NCBI GenBank assembly: GCA_031119395.1
Contig: JAVHYA010000014.1
Location: 16,625 to 77,222 of the forward strand
Reading direction: 5' to 3'
Length of the DNA stretch: 60,598 bases
Source of the DNA: Pseudomonadota bacterium
GTDB lineage: Bacteria > Pseudomonadota > Gammaproteobacteria > Burkholderiales > Burkholderiaceae_C
The notes under the pieces were generated by a model that was given only the letters and a program-made list of their open reading frames with translations, did no database searches and was not told the DNA's origin. The number at the start of each line of letters is the position of its first letter. The first letter of the stretch is position 1. A program made the position numbers and the translations under genes. Shown here in pieces: positions 30,207 to 39,331 of this stretch.

Positions 30207-30629
30207 TCAGATCTTCTCGACGACGAGGCGGTTGCCCACCACTTCGACGATCCGGTTCAGGCCGGCCACCGGCATGGCGCCGGGCCGGACGACCACGGTC
30301 CATTGGGCACCCCGATGCCGCACCGTGGCCGTGCCGTCCGGGTTCCAGGCCTCCACGTGCACGCTTTCGCCCACATCCAGGTTGAGGTCGCGGCTGGCCT
30401 CGCTGGGCACGACGGGCGCACCGCGGTGGGTGAGGTACCACGCCACCACGGCACCCACGCCGACGACGGCCGCCACCACGAGCTGTACCGTGATCTCGAA
30501 GCCCAGGTGGGCCGACAGCGCGGCGGCCGCGAAGGCGATGCCGATCAGCAGCAGGTAGACGGTGCCCGACAGCAGTTCGAGCGCCACGGCCGCACCGGCG
30601 AGCAGCCACCACAGTGTTGAATTTGCCAT
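30207..30629 (-). CDS. NfeD family membrane protein
   Basis: A 140-residue protein of the short NfeD type without the protease domain. Residues 5-72 hold three hydrophobic helices (LWWLLAGAAVALELLSGTVY, then LLLIGIAFAAAALSAHLG, then VQLVVAAVVGVGAVVAWYL). The C-terminal OB-fold domain (residues 80-140) includes DLNLDVGESVHVEAW and GNRLVVEKI. NfeD proteins partner with SPFH proteins in membrane microdomain complexes, and the SPFH gene follows directly, consistent with an operon. Confidence 0.9.
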   Translation of the reverse strand: MANSTLWWLLAGAAVALELLSGTVYLLLIGIAFAAAALSAHLGFEITVQLVVAAVVGVGAVVAWYLTHRGAPVVPSEASRDLNLDVGESVHVEAWNPDGTATVRHRGAQWTVVVRPGAMPVAGLNRIVEVVGNRLVVEKI

Positions 30630-30690
30630 CTCATCTCCTCTCTCGCGGACGGGCCCCGATTCTGGGGCATCGGCACCAAGCCCCGTTCAT

Positions 30691-30719
30691 TTGAATTCCT
30701 TACACTTCGCGCCTTTATT
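30691..30719 (+). promoter_or_regulatory. Candidate promoter of the basic amino acid decarboxylase gene
   Basis: TTGAAT at 30691-30696 and TTTATT at 30714-30719 are separated by 17 bases, the ideal sigma-70 spacing. The -10 is a weak match. It lies 26 bases before the ATG at 30746. Confidence 0.4.
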
Positions 30720-30745
30720 CGCACGCCCGACCGGAGCCAGCGCCC

Positions 30746-33100
30746 ATGAAATTCCGCTTCCCCATCGTCATCATCGACGAGGACTTCCGCTCCGAGAACA
30801 CCTCGGGCCTGGGCATCCGTGCCCTGGCGCAGGCCATCGAGTCGGAAGGGTTCGAGGTCCTGGGCGTGACCAGCTACGGCGACCTGTCGCAGTTCGCCCA
30901 GCAGCAGAGCCGGGCCAGCGCCTTCATCCTGTCGATCGACGACGAGGAGTTCAGCGGCGGTCCCGACATGGACCCGGCCGTGCTCAACCTGCGCACCTTC
31001 ATCGACGAGGTGCGCCGCAAGAACACCGACGTCCCGATCTACATCTACGGCGAGACGAAGACCTCGCGCCATCTGCCCAACGACATCCTGCGCGAACTGC
31101 ACGGCTTCATCCACATGTTCGAGGACACGCCGGAATTCGTCGCCCGCCACATCATCCGCGAGGCCAAGAGCTATCTCGAGGGCGTGCAGCCGCCGTTCTT
31201 CAAGGCGCTGCTCGACTACGCGGAGGACGGCTCCTATTCCTGGCATTGCCCAGGCCATTCGGGCGGCGTGGCGTTCCTGAAAAGCCCCGTCGGCCAGATG
31301 TTCCACCAGTTCTTCGGCGAGAACATGCTTCGCGCCGACGTGTGCAATGCGGTGGAGGAGCTCGGGCAACTGCTCGACCACACCGGCCCGGTGGCCGAGA
31401 GCGAGCGCAACGCCGCGCGCATCTTCAATGCCGACCACTGCTTCTTCGTCACCAACGGCACCAGCACCAGCAACAAGATGGTCTGGCACCACACGGTGGC
31501 ACCGGGCGACGTGGTGGTCGTGGACCGCAACTGCCACAAGTCCAACCTGCACGCCATCATCATGACCGGGGCGATCCCGGTCTTCCTCAAGCCCACGCGC
31601 AACCACTTCGGCATCATCGGGCCCATCCCGAGACAGGAGTTCGACGTGGAGTCGATCAAGGCGAAGATCCGCGCCAACCCCTTGCTCAAGGGCGTCGACG
31701 CCGACACGGTCAAGCCGCGCATCCTCACGCTCACGCAGTCGACCTACGACGGCGTGGTCTACAACACCGAGACGATCAAGAAGGCGGTGGACGGCTACGT
31801 CGACACGCTGCACTTCGACGAGGCCTGGCTGCCGCACGCGGCCTTCCATCCCTTCTACGGCCCCTACCATGCCATGGGCAAGAAGCGGGCACGGCCGCAG
31901 GAAACGCTGGTGTTCTCGACCCAGTCCACGCACAAGCTGCTGGCGGGCATCAGCCAGGCCAGCCATGTGCTGGTCCAGGATTCGCAGCACCGCAAGCTGG
32001 ACCGGCACCTCTTCAACGAGGCCTTCCTGATGCACACCAGCACCTCGCCGCAGTACGCGATCATCGCCAGCTGCGACGTGGCGGCGGCCATGATGGAGCC
32101 GCCCGGCGGCACGGCCCTGGTGGAGGAAAGCATCCTGGAGGCGCTCGACTTCCGTCGGGCGATGCGCCAGGTCGAGGCCGAGTTCGGCGAGAACGACTGG
32201 TGGTTCAAGGTCTGGGGGCCGGACAAGCTCGCCGAGGAGGGCATCGGCCGGGCCGACGACTGGGTCATCAAGGGCGACGACCGCGACGCCAAGTGGCATG
32301 GCTTCGGCGTGCTGGCCGACGGCTTCAACATGCTCGACCCGATCAAGTCGACCATCGTGACGCCCGGGCTGGACATGGATGGCAACTTCGCCGAGAGCGG
32401 CATCCCTGCCAGCATCGTCACCAAGTTCCTGGCCGAGCACGGCGTGATCGTGGAGAAGACCGGCCTCTACAGCTTCTTCATCATGTTCACCATCGGCATC
32501 ACCAAGGGCCGCTGGAACACGCTGCTCACGGCCCTGCAGCAGTTCAAGGACGACTACGAGCGCAACCAGCCCATGTGGCGCATCCTTCCGGAGTTCTGCC
32601 AGCAGCACAAGCGCTACGAACGCATGGGCCTGCGCGACCTGTGCCAGCACGTGCACAAGATGTACGCCGAATACGACATCGCCCGGCTGACCACGGAGAT
32701 GTACCTGTCGGACCTCACGCCCGCGATGAAGCCGAGTGACGCCTACGCCCACATCGCGCACCGCAAGACGGAGCGCGTCGAGATCGACCACCTCGAGGGC
32801 CGCATCACCACCAGCCTCATCACGCCGTACCCGCCGGGCATCCCGCTGCTGATCCCGGGCGAGGTCTTCAACAAGAAGATCGTCGACTACCTCAAGTTCT
32901 CGCGCGAGTTCAACACCAAGTGCCCGGGCTTCGAAACCGACATCCATGGCCTGGTCGAGCTCGAGGACGAGGAGGGCAACGTGCGCTACTACGCCGACTG
33001 CGTGGCCAACGGCAACGGCGAACAGGCGCCCCAGCCATTGGCGAGCGAGGACAACCTGGTGCAGGTCGGGGCCGACGGCCCCTTCGGCCGGACGGTCTGA
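30746..33100 (+). CDS. Orn/Lys/Arg decarboxylase (arginine/lysine type)
   Basis: This 784-residue fold-type I PLP decarboxylase has the large bacterial three-part layout: an N-terminal wing domain (residues 1-140, starting FPIVIIDEDFRSENTSGLGI), a PLP domain with HCPGHSGGVAFLKSP, and a C-terminal domain. The PLP lysine is K397 in STQSTHKLLAGISQASH. It removes CO2 from arginine, lysine or ornithine, giving agmatine, cadaverine or putrescine. Overall it is closest to the biodegradative arginine and constitutive lysine decarboxylases; the exact substrate is not resolved. No antiporter gene adjoins it, so a role in polyamine synthesis is as likely as acid resistance. It is convergent with the EamA gene. 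Confidence 0.92.
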   Translation: MKFRFPIVIIDEDFRSENTSGLGIRALAQAIESEGFEVLGVTSYGDLSQFAQQQSRASAFILSIDDEEFSGGPDMDPAVLNLRTFIDEVRRKNTDVPIYIYGETKTSRHLPNDILRELHGFIHMFEDTPEFVARHIIREAKSYLEGVQPPFFKALLDYAEDGSYSWHCPGHSGGVAFLKSPVGQMFHQFFGENMLRADVCNAVEELGQLLDHTGPVAESERNAARIFNADHCFFVTNGTSTSNKMVWHHTVAPGDVVVVDRNCHKSNLHAIIMTGAIPVFLKPTRNHFGIIGPIPRQEFDVESIKAKIRANPLLKGVDADTVKPRILTLTQSTYDGVVYNTETIKKAVDGYVDTLHFDEAWLPHAAFHPFYGPYHAMGKKRARPQETLVFSTQSTHKLLAGISQASHVLVQDSQHRKLDRHLFNEAFLMHTSTSPQYAIIASCDVAAAMMEPPGGTALVEESILEALDFRRAMRQVEAEFGENDWWFKVWGPDKLAEEGIGRADDWVIKGDDRDAKWHGFGVLADGFNMLDPIKSTIVTPGLDMDGNFAESGIPASIVTKFLAEHGVIVEKTGLYSFFIMFTIGITKGRWNTLLTALQQFKDDYERNQPMWRILPEFCQQHKRYERMGLRDLCQHVHKMYAEYDIARLTTEMYLSDLTPAMKPSDAYAHIAHRKTERVEIDHLEGRITTSLITPYPPGIPLLIPGEVFNKKIVDYLKFSREFNTKCPGFETDIHGLVELEDEEGNVRYYADCVANGNGEQAPQPLASEDNLVQVGADGPFGRTV

Positions 33101-33109
33101 GCGCCGGCC

Positions 33110-33979
33110 TCAGCCGAAGCGCAGCGCCATGACCCCGGCGACCACCACGCCGGTGCCCAATGCGCGCTGCATGCCGAAGCGTTCCTTGAGCCACAGCGTG
33201 CCGATGAGCGCCGCGAAGAGCACCGAGGTCTCGCGCAGTGCGGCCACCACCGCCACCGGCGCTCGCGTCATGGCCCACAGCGCGATGCCGTAGCTGCCCA
33301 GCGAAGCGATCGTGCCGAGGCACGCGATGCGCCAGCGCCCCGCCATGTAGCGCCACGCGGCGGGGCGCCCCGCCGGCCCGCGGCGCCACAGCACCAGCAG
33401 CAGGTAAGGCACGCCGTCGAACAGGAAGAGCGCCGCGACGTACGCCGCCGCATCGCCCGAGGCGCGCACGCCGAGGCCATCGACGATGGTGTAGATGGCG
33501 ATGATGGCCGCATTGCACAGCGCGAAGCGCAGCGCCTTGCCGCGGTGCCCGTCGGCGGCATGCAGACTGGCGGGCGACAGCCCCAGCAGCACCACACCGG
33601 CGCACACGGCGGCCACGCCCGCCCAGGCGGTCGGCGAAATGGATTCGCCGATCAGCGCATGGCTGCTCAACGCGACCAGCAGGGGCGCGCAGCCGCGCAT
33701 CACCGGGTAGGTCAGCCCGAGCTCGCCGTGCCGGTAGGCGCCGGCCAGCGCCACGTAGTAGCCGATGTGCACCAGCATGGAGGCCAGCAGGTAGGGCCAG
33801 GACGCCGCCGCCGGCAGCCCGGTGAACAGCAGCAGCGGCAAGGCCAGGAAGAAGCCGATGCTGTGGATCAGCGCCGTGTCCAGCTCCTTGTCCGCAGCCG
33901 ACTTGATGAGCGCGTTCCAGCTGGCGTGCAGCAGCGCGCCGAAGAGCACCGCAAGCGCGACCGGGCCGGTCAGCGTCAC
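33110..33979 (-). CDS. EamA/DMT family transporter in the phosphonate locus
   Basis: A 289-residue inner-membrane protein with about ten hydrophobic segments arranged as two EamA repeats. The second repeat ends with LRETSVLFAALIGTLWLKER, a hallmark of the family. The start is a GTG at 33979, overlapping the stop of the HD-domain gene in a GTGA arrangement; the frame is open further upstream, but this start gives VTLTGPVALAVLFGALLHAS and fits the family. The coupling suggests translation together with the PhnZ-like enzyme. It could move an aminophosphonate, glycine or a related metabolite; the substrate is not predictable. Confidence 0.8.
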   Translation of the reverse strand: MTLTGPVALAVLFGALLHASWNALIKSAADKELDTALIHSIGFFLALPLLLFTGLPAAASWPYLLASMLVHIGYYVALAGAYRHGELGLTYPVMRGCAPLLVALSSHALIGESISPTAWAGVAAVCAGVVLLGLSPASLHAADGHRGKALRFALCNAAIIAIYTIVDGLGVRASGDAAAYVAALFLFDGVPYLLLVLWRRGPAGRPAAWRYMAGRWRIACLGTIASLGSYGIALWAMTRAPVAVVAALRETSVLFAALIGTLWLKERFGMQRALGTGVVVAGVMALRFG

Positions 33980-34533
33980 GCCGAGGCGCCCGTGCTGCAG
34001 CGTCGGGCGCGCGACAGGTAGTGGGCCAGCGGTGGCGTCGGCAGTCCGGCCTGCTTGGCCGCGTCGTCCCACAGCCGCACGCGCACGGCATCGTGCGCGT
34101 GGGGCCGCTCGAGGAAGGCGCGCGCATCCGCCGTGGAAAAGATGCCCCCCTGCAACGCCAGGCTGCGCTTCGAATCGTCGGAGAGCGAGGCCTCATAGTC
34201 CGGCCGCGACGCGCAGAGATAGCGCTTGGCATCGACATGCCATCGGATGGCATCGAGCACCCGGTCGGAGAACAGTCCGCGCAGGAAGGGCAGGGCGTAG
34301 AACTGGTGCAGGTCGTCGATGCCGCGCAGCGTCGGCGATTCGCCCTGGTCGTTGAGCAGGTGGCCGAGGTCGTGCAGCAGGGCGGCCGTGACCAGCTCGT
34401 CGTCCGCACCGGCCTGCTCGGCGTGCAGGGCGCACTGGAGCGCGTGGTCGAGTTGGGTGACCGGCTCGCCGCTGTACTGCGCCGCACCCTTGCGCCCGAA
34501 GAGGGCGGCGATGTCGTCCAGGGTCAGGGCCAT
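33976..34533 (-). CDS. PhnZ-like HD-domain phosphonate oxygenase
   Basis: A 185-residue HD-domain protein of the phosphonate-associated type, related to PhnZ, a mixed-valence diiron oxygenase that splits 1-hydroxy-2-aminoethylphosphonate to glycine and phosphate. Metal-binding motifs are QLDHALQCALHAE, ALLHDLGHLL and AIRWHVDAKRYLC. The pair Y20 and E23 in QYSGEPV matches the Tyr and Glu that close over substrate in PhnZ (YxGE). Relatives such as TmpB act on the trimethylated substrate, so the exact substrate is open. The ATG at 34533 gives MALTLDDIAALFGRKGA. The 2-oxoglutarate partner PhnY is not in the window. It follows the GntR gene by 13 bases. Confidence 0.85.
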   Translation of the reverse strand: MALTLDDIAALFGRKGAAQYSGEPVTQLDHALQCALHAEQAGADDELVTAALLHDLGHLLNDQGESPTLRGIDDLHQFYALPFLRGLFSDRVLDAIRWHVDAKRYLCASRPDYEASLSDDSKRSLALQGGIFSTADARAFLERPHAHDAVRVRLWDDAAKQAGLPTPPLAHYLSRARRCSTGASA

Positions 34534-34546
34534 GGCACGGTTTCCG

Positions 34547-35281
34547 TCAGGCCGCCACCGCATGCGGTGCGGCGCCGGTGGCCGGCGCCGTATCCGCCTG
34601 CCGCGCGGCGTGGTTGCGAAGGGTGCGCTCCCGGCTGTTCATCACATGCTGGTACATCGCCTGGCCGGCCGCCTCGGCGTCGCCGGCCGCAATGGCCTTC
34701 ACGATCTGCCGGTGTTCACGCGAGTACACCGCCATCGATTCGCCGGTGAGGTTCTGGCGCCGGAACAGCGACAGTTCGTTGACCAGCTTGCGGTAGGTGG
34801 CCAGCAGCTTGGCATTGCCGGCCAGTTCGAGCAGCCGGTCGTGGAATGACAGGTTGAAGCGGTGGTAGTCGCGGGCGTTGCCGGCCTTGACGGCCTGGTC
34901 CATCGCATCGACCAGCTGGCGCAGTTCGCGCACCTGGGCCGCCGATGCGCACTGCGCCACCTTGCGGCCGACATACAGGTCCATCGCTGCGCGCACCTCG
35001 AAGATCTCGAGCGCTTCCTCGATCGGCACGTCGCGCACGAACACGCCCCGGTTCTTCTCGGTGCGCACCAGGCCGGCCTCCTCGAGCATGCGGAAGGCCT
35101 CGCGCACCGGGCCCCGCGACACGCCCAACTGGTCGGCCAGGGTGGACTCGGTGAGCTTGGCGCCCGAGGCCAGCTCACCGTCCAGGATCATGCGCTCTAT
35201 CTCGCTCTGCACCACATTCGCCAGCGAATTGCACTGAAGCTGTGCGATGACGGGGTGGGGCGAGATCTTCTTGGCGGGCAT
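34547..35281 (-). CDS. GntR/FCD family regulator of phosphonate utilisation
   Basis: A 244-residue FadR-type regulator: N-terminal winged helix (about residues 20-85, with TESTLADQLGVSRGPVREAF and the wing TEKNRGVFVRD) and a C-terminal helical FCD ligand-binding domain (about 95-225) with the metal histidine pattern NLSFHDRLLE. It heads the minus-strand arm and is divergent from the transporter arm, the usual position for a pathway-specific repressor or activator. The ligand is probably an aminophosphonate or a catabolic intermediate, which is inference from the neighbours. A candidate operator lies 27 bases upstream of its start. Confidence 0.88.
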   Translation of the reverse strand: MPAKKISPHPVIAQLQCNSLANVVQSEIERMILDGELASGAKLTESTLADQLGVSRGPVREAFRMLEEAGLVRTEKNRGVFVRDVPIEEALEIFEVRAAMDLYVGRKVAQCASAAQVRELRQLVDAMDQAVKAGNARDYHRFNLSFHDRLLELAGNAKLLATYRKLVNELSLFRRQNLTGESMAVYSREHRQIVKAIAAGDAEAAGQAMYQHVMNSRERTLRNHAARQADTAPATGAAPHAVAA

Positions 35282-35308
35282 GGTCGGATGCTAAGCGGCA
35301 TGGCCCAG

Positions 35309-35334
35309 ATTGTCTACGATCTGCAAAAGACAAT
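35309..35334. promoter_or_regulatory. Candidate GntR operator in the divergent phosphonate promoter region
   Basis: A perfect inverted repeat ATTGTCT-N12-AGACAAT lies between the regulator start (35281) and the binding-protein start (35440). Its position would let the regulator control both arms. ACGATC also occurs twice nearby (35316 and 35337). Confidence 0.5.
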
Positions 35335-35439
35335 TGACGATCGGCGCGAGCGGGCCCCGATTTTGCTTGGCGCATGTGTCACGAGGATGTCTTGTCCCGC
35401 CGGCACATTCGCCATTCATTTTTCGATGAGGAGTTGCTC

Positions 35440-36474
35440 ATGCAGTACGCAAAACACATCCTGGCCGCATTCGTCGGCCTGGCTTGCGCAACGTCGGCGC
35501 TGGCGCAGAAGACGCAGCTGACGGTCTATACCGCGCTGGAGACCGACCAGCTCAAGGCCTACCAGGAAGCCTTCAACAAGGTGAACCCCACGATCGACAT
35601 CAAGTGGGTGCGCGACTCCACGGGCGTCATCACTGCCAAGCTGCTGGCCGAAAAGGCGAACCCGCAGGCCGATGTGATCTGGGGCGTGGCCGCCTCGAGC
35701 CTGGCCCTGTTCGACAAGAACGGCATGCTCGAACCCTATGCGCCGTTGAACCTCGACGCGATCATGCCGCAGTACCGCGACAAGAAATCGCCGCCGGCCT
35801 GGTTCGGCATGGACGTGTTCGGCGCGGTGGTGTGCTTCAACACGGTCGAGGCCAAGAAGAAGAACATTCCCCTGCCCACCACCTGGAAGGACCTGCTCAA
35901 GCCCGAGTTCAAGGGCCAGGTCGTGATGCCGAACCCGGCCTCCTCGGGCACCGGCTATTTCGACGTGGCTGCCTGGCTGCAGCTCTGGGGCGACGACAAC
36001 GGCAAGGGCGGCGGATGGAAGTACATGGACGCGCTGCACGAGAACATCGGGCAGTACACGCACTCCGGCTCCAAGCCCTGCAACATGGCGGCGGCCGGCG
36101 AGTACGTGGCCGGCATTTCCTTCGAATACCGCGGCCACACCAACAAGGCCAAGGGCGCGCCCATCGACCTGGTCTTCCCCAAGGAAGGCCTGGGCTGGGA
36201 CCTGGAAGGCTTCGCCATCTACAAGGGCACCAAGAAGCTGGACGCGGCGAAGAAGCTGGCCGACTGGGCCTCGTCCAAGGACGCCATGCTGCTCTACGGC
36301 AAGAACTTCGCCATCACCGCGCAGCCGGGCGTCGCGCCGAAGCTGGCGAACATCCCGGCCGACTACGAGTCGCGCCTGATCAAGATGAACTTCGAGCAGT
36401 CGGCCGTGAACCGCGAGCGCATCCTCGCCGAGTGGTCGAAGCGCTACGACGCCAAGAGCGAGGCCAGGAAGTAA
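35440..36474 (+). CDS. phnS: 2-aminoethylphosphonate ABC transporter substrate-binding protein
   Basis: A 344-residue periplasmic binding protein. The signal peptide MQYAKHILAAFVGLACATSALA is followed by QKTQLTVYTALETDQLKAYQ, the iron/thiamine-type binding-protein start seen in the PhnS family. Mid-protein motifs are KWVRDSTGVITAKLLAEKANPQ-like at residues 55-75 (written here only in part) and EYVAGISFEYRG near 225. It would capture aminoethylphosphonate in the periplasm. The ATG at 35440 has GAGGAG upstream; the frame extends 22 codons further. It leads a tightly packed operon. Confidence 0.9.
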   Translation: MQYAKHILAAFVGLACATSALAQKTQLTVYTALETDQLKAYQEAFNKVNPTIDIKWVRDSTGVITAKLLAEKANPQADVIWGVAASSLALFDKNGMLEPYAPLNLDAIMPQYRDKKSPPAWFGMDVFGAVVCFNTVEAKKKNIPLPTTWKDLLKPEFKGQVVMPNPASSGTGYFDVAAWLQLWGDDNGKGGGWKYMDALHENIGQYTHSGSKPCNMAAAGEYVAGISFEYRGHTNKAKGAPIDLVFPKEGLGWDLEGFAIYKGTKKLDAAKKLADWASSKDAMLLYGKNFAITAQPGVAPKLANIPADYESRLIKMNFEQSAVNRERILAEWSKRYDAKSEARK

Positions 36475-37628
36475 TGTGGGCCCGGCGCGGCCACGATGCG
36501 ATGGACGCCGCTGTCTCCCCGCCCACCGGCCTTGCGGCGCAGGATGAGAGCTACCTGCGCCTGCTGGGCGTGAGCAAGCGCTTCGGCAGCTTCACCGCGC
36601 TCTCGCAGATCGACCTCGCCATCGCGCGCGGGGAGTTCGTGTGCTTCCTCGGCCCCTCGGGTTGCGGCAAGACCACCTTGCTGCGGATCATCGCGGGCCT
36701 GGAGACGCAGACGGCCGGGCGCATCGTGCAGGCCGGGCGCGACGTGTCGGTGCTGCCGCCCGCGCAGCGCGACTACGGCATCGTGTTCCAGTCCTACGCG
36801 CTGTTCCCCAACCTGAGCATCGCCGACAACGTGGCCTACGGGCTGGTCAACCGCAGGCAGCCGCGCGCACAGGTGGCTGCCCGGGTCGACCAACTGCTGG
36901 CGCTCGTGGGCCTGCCGGGCAGCGGCGCCAAGTACCCGGCGCAGATGTCGGGCGGCCAGCAGCAGCGCGTCGCACTGGCGCGTGCCCTGGCCACTTCGCC
37001 GGGCCTGCTGCTGCTGGACGAGCCGCTGTCGGCCCTCGACGCCATCGTGCGCGTGCACCTGCGCAACGAGATCCGCGCGCTGCAGCGTCAGCTGGGCGTG
37101 ACCACCATCATGGTCACGCACGACCAGGAAGAGGCCCTCTGCGTGGCCGACCGCATCGTGGTCATGAACCACGGCGTGATCGAGCAGGTCGGCACGCCGC
37201 GCGAGGTGTACCGGGCGCCGGCCTCGCCCTTCGTGGCCGATTTCGTCGGCAAGGTGAACCGCCTGCAGGCCGTGGCCGAGGGCGGGCACTGGTTCCGCTG
37301 CGGCGAACTGCGGCTGCGCTGCGAGGAGGGGCAGGGCGCCGACTTCCGGCCCGGGCGTGCCGTCATGCTCTACCTGCGGCCGGAGGACCGGCTGATGATC
37401 GACGTGCCGGAAGACCATCCCGGCCGCTGCGAGGGCGTGGTGAGCCACATCGAGTTCCTCGGCGGCAACTGCCTGGCGCAGGTGGAAGTCGAGGCACTGG
37501 GCGGCCAGTCGCTGCAGTTGCAGTTCTCGCTCAATCAGATGGACGAGTTCTCGGTGCGCGAGGGCGGGCGCGTGCGCTTCGCGCTGCGCACGGACCGGCT
37601 GCGCGTCTTCCCGGCGGGCCAGGAATGA
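36474..37628 (+). CDS. phnT: 2-aminoethylphosphonate ABC transporter ATP-binding protein
   Basis: A 384-residue importer ATPase. The N-terminal ABC domain has Walker A GPSGCGKTTLL near residue 60, signature MSGGQQQRVALARAL near 158, Walker B LLLLDEPLSALD near 179 and the H-loop MVTHDQEEAL near 213. The C-terminal third is a TOBE-like regulatory domain (VVSHIEFLGGNCLAQVEVE). The ATG at 36474 overlaps the phnS stop in a TAATG arrangement; a second ATG at 36501 would remove nine residues. The spacing implies translational coupling to phnS and, through an ATGA overlap, to the permease. Confidence 0.92.
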   Translation: MWARRGHDAMDAAVSPPTGLAAQDESYLRLLGVSKRFGSFTALSQIDLAIARGEFVCFLGPSGCGKTTLLRIIAGLETQTAGRIVQAGRDVSVLPPAQRDYGIVFQSYALFPNLSIADNVAYGLVNRRQPRAQVAARVDQLLALVGLPGSGAKYPAQMSGGQQQRVALARALATSPGLLLLDEPLSALDAIVRVHLRNEIRALQRQLGVTTIMVTHDQEEALCVADRIVVMNHGVIEQVGTPREVYRAPASPFVADFVGKVNRLQAVAEGGHWFRCGELRLRCEEGQGADFRPGRAVMLYLRPEDRLMIDVPEDHPGRCEGVVSHIEFLGGNCLAQVEVEALGGQSLQLQFSLNQMDEFSVREGGRVRFALRTDRLRVFPAGQE

Positions 37629-39331
37629 GCGCCACCGCCGTCCTGCTGCCACCGCCCCTGCGGCAGCGCGTGCCCTGGAGCGACCGCGTCGCGCATGTGG
37701 CGCTGCTCGGCATCCTGCTGCTGCTGCTGGTCGGCCTGGCCTTGCCCCTGGCCGCGATCTTGTCCCAGGCCCTGCGCAGCGCGGAGCAGGGCAGCGGCTG
37801 GGCCGCCTTCGCCGCCTACCTGCGCTCGCCGGCGCTGCTGCAGAGCCTGTGGAACAGCGTCTGGGTGTCGCTGCTGGTCACCGCCCTCGTCATTCCGCTG
37901 GCCTTCACCTTCGCCTACGCGCTCACGCGCAGCTGCATGCCCGCCAAGGGCGTCTTTCGCAGCATCACGCTGCTGCCGCTGCTGGCACCCTCGCTGCTGT
38001 CGGCCATATCGCTGATCTACTGGTTCGGCAACCAGGGCGTGGCCAAGGAGTTCTGGCTGGCGCTGGGCTTCCAGAGCATCTACGGCGCACCGGGCATCGT
38101 GCTGGCCGAATGCTTCGCCACCTTTCCGCATGCGCTGATGATCCTGGTCACCGCGCTGACCCTGGCCGACGCGCGGCTGTACGAAGCGGCCGACGCCTTG
38201 GGCACCCGGCGCCTGCGCCGCTTCTTCACCATCACGCTGCCGGGCGCCAAGTACGGGCTGATCTCGGCCGCGCTGGTGACCTTCACGCTGGTCATCACCG
38301 ATTTCGGCATTCCCAAGGTGGTTGGCGGCAACTTCAACGTGCTGGCGACCGACGTCTTCAAGCTGGTCATCGGGCAGCAGGACTTCCAGCGCGGCGCGGT
38401 GGTGGCGCTGCTGCTGCTCACACCGGCGGCGCTGACCTTCGCCATCGACCACGTCGTGCAGCGCCGGCAGACCGCCATGCTCACCGCGCGCGCCGTCGCG
38501 CTGGTGCCGCAGCCCTCGCGGGGCTTCGATGCGGCGATGAGCGCGTACTGCGCCGTGATCGTGGCGCTGATGCTGGCCATGTTCGGCATGGCGGTGTTCG
38601 CCTCCTTCGCCACGCTGTGGCCCTACAACCTCGCGCCGAGCCTGAACCACTACGTGGCCGGGCTGGTCGATGCCGAGCTGGGCGACGCGCTCGTCAACAG
38701 CCTGAAGCTGGCCGCCGGCACCGCGGTGTTCGGTACGGCGGTGGTCTTCATCGGCGCCTATCTGCTGGAGAAGACGCGCGGGCTCGCCTGGGCGCGGCCG
38801 CTGGTGCGGCTGATGGCGATGCTGCCCATGGCGGTGCCCGGGCTGGTGCTGGGCCTGGGCTACATCTTCTTCTTCAACGCGCCGGGCAATCCGCTCAACC
38901 TGCTCTACCAGAGCATGGCGCTGCTGGTGCTGTGCACGGTGGTGCACTTCTACACCACGGGGCACCTGACGATGGTCACGGCGCTCAAGGCCATCGATGC
39001 CGAGTTCGAGTCCGTTTCCGCCTCGCTCAAGGTGCCGTTCTACAAGACCTTCTGGCGCGTCACGCTGCCCATCTGCCTGCCCACGCTGGTCGACGTGTCG
39101 CGCTACTTCTTCATCAACGCCATGACCACCATCTCGGCGGTGGTGTTCCTGTATTCGCCCGACACCAAGCTCGCCTCCGTCGCCATCCTCAACCTCGACG
39201 AGGCCGGCGAGACCGGCGCCGCCGCGGCGATGGCCGTGCTCATCGCCGGCATCTCGGCCGTGGTCACCGTGTTCTACCTGCTGCTGGGCCGCGTGGTCGA
39301 GCGGCGCACGCAGGCATGGCGGCGGCGATGA
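37625..39331 (+). CDS. 2-aminoethylphosphonate ABC transporter permease, two-domain fusion
   Basis: A 568-residue inner-membrane protein with about twelve hydrophobic segments. It holds two binding-protein-dependent permease domains, each with an EAA loop: ALTLADARLYEAADALGTRR near residue 180 and ALKAIDAEFESVSASLKVPF near 455. It thus replaces the separate PhnU and PhnV subunits; fused permeases of this kind are a known phosphonate-import family. The ATG at 37625 overlaps the phnT stop (ATGA). A family B palindrome begins at the base right after its stop codon. Confidence 0.92.
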   Translation: MSATAVLLPPPLRQRVPWSDRVAHVALLGILLLLLVGLALPLAAILSQALRSAEQGSGWAAFAAYLRSPALLQSLWNSVWVSLLVTALVIPLAFTFAYALTRSCMPAKGVFRSITLLPLLAPSLLSAISLIYWFGNQGVAKEFWLALGFQSIYGAPGIVLAECFATFPHALMILVTALTLADARLYEAADALGTRRLRRFFTITLPGAKYGLISAALVTFTLVITDFGIPKVVGGNFNVLATDVFKLVIGQQDFQRGAVVALLLLTPAALTFAIDHVVQRRQTAMLTARAVALVPQPSRGFDAAMSAYCAVIVALMLAMFGMAVFASFATLWPYNLAPSLNHYVAGLVDAELGDALVNSLKLAAGTAVFGTAVVFIGAYLLEKTRGLAWARPLVRLMAMLPMAVPGLVLGLGYIFFFNAPGNPLNLLYQSMALLVLCTVVHFYTTGHLTMVTALKAIDAEFESVSASLKVPFYKTFWRVTLPICLPTLVDVSRYFFINAMTTISAVVFLYSPDTKLASVAILNLDEAGETGAAAAMAVLIAGISAVVTVFYLLLGRVVERRTQAWRRR

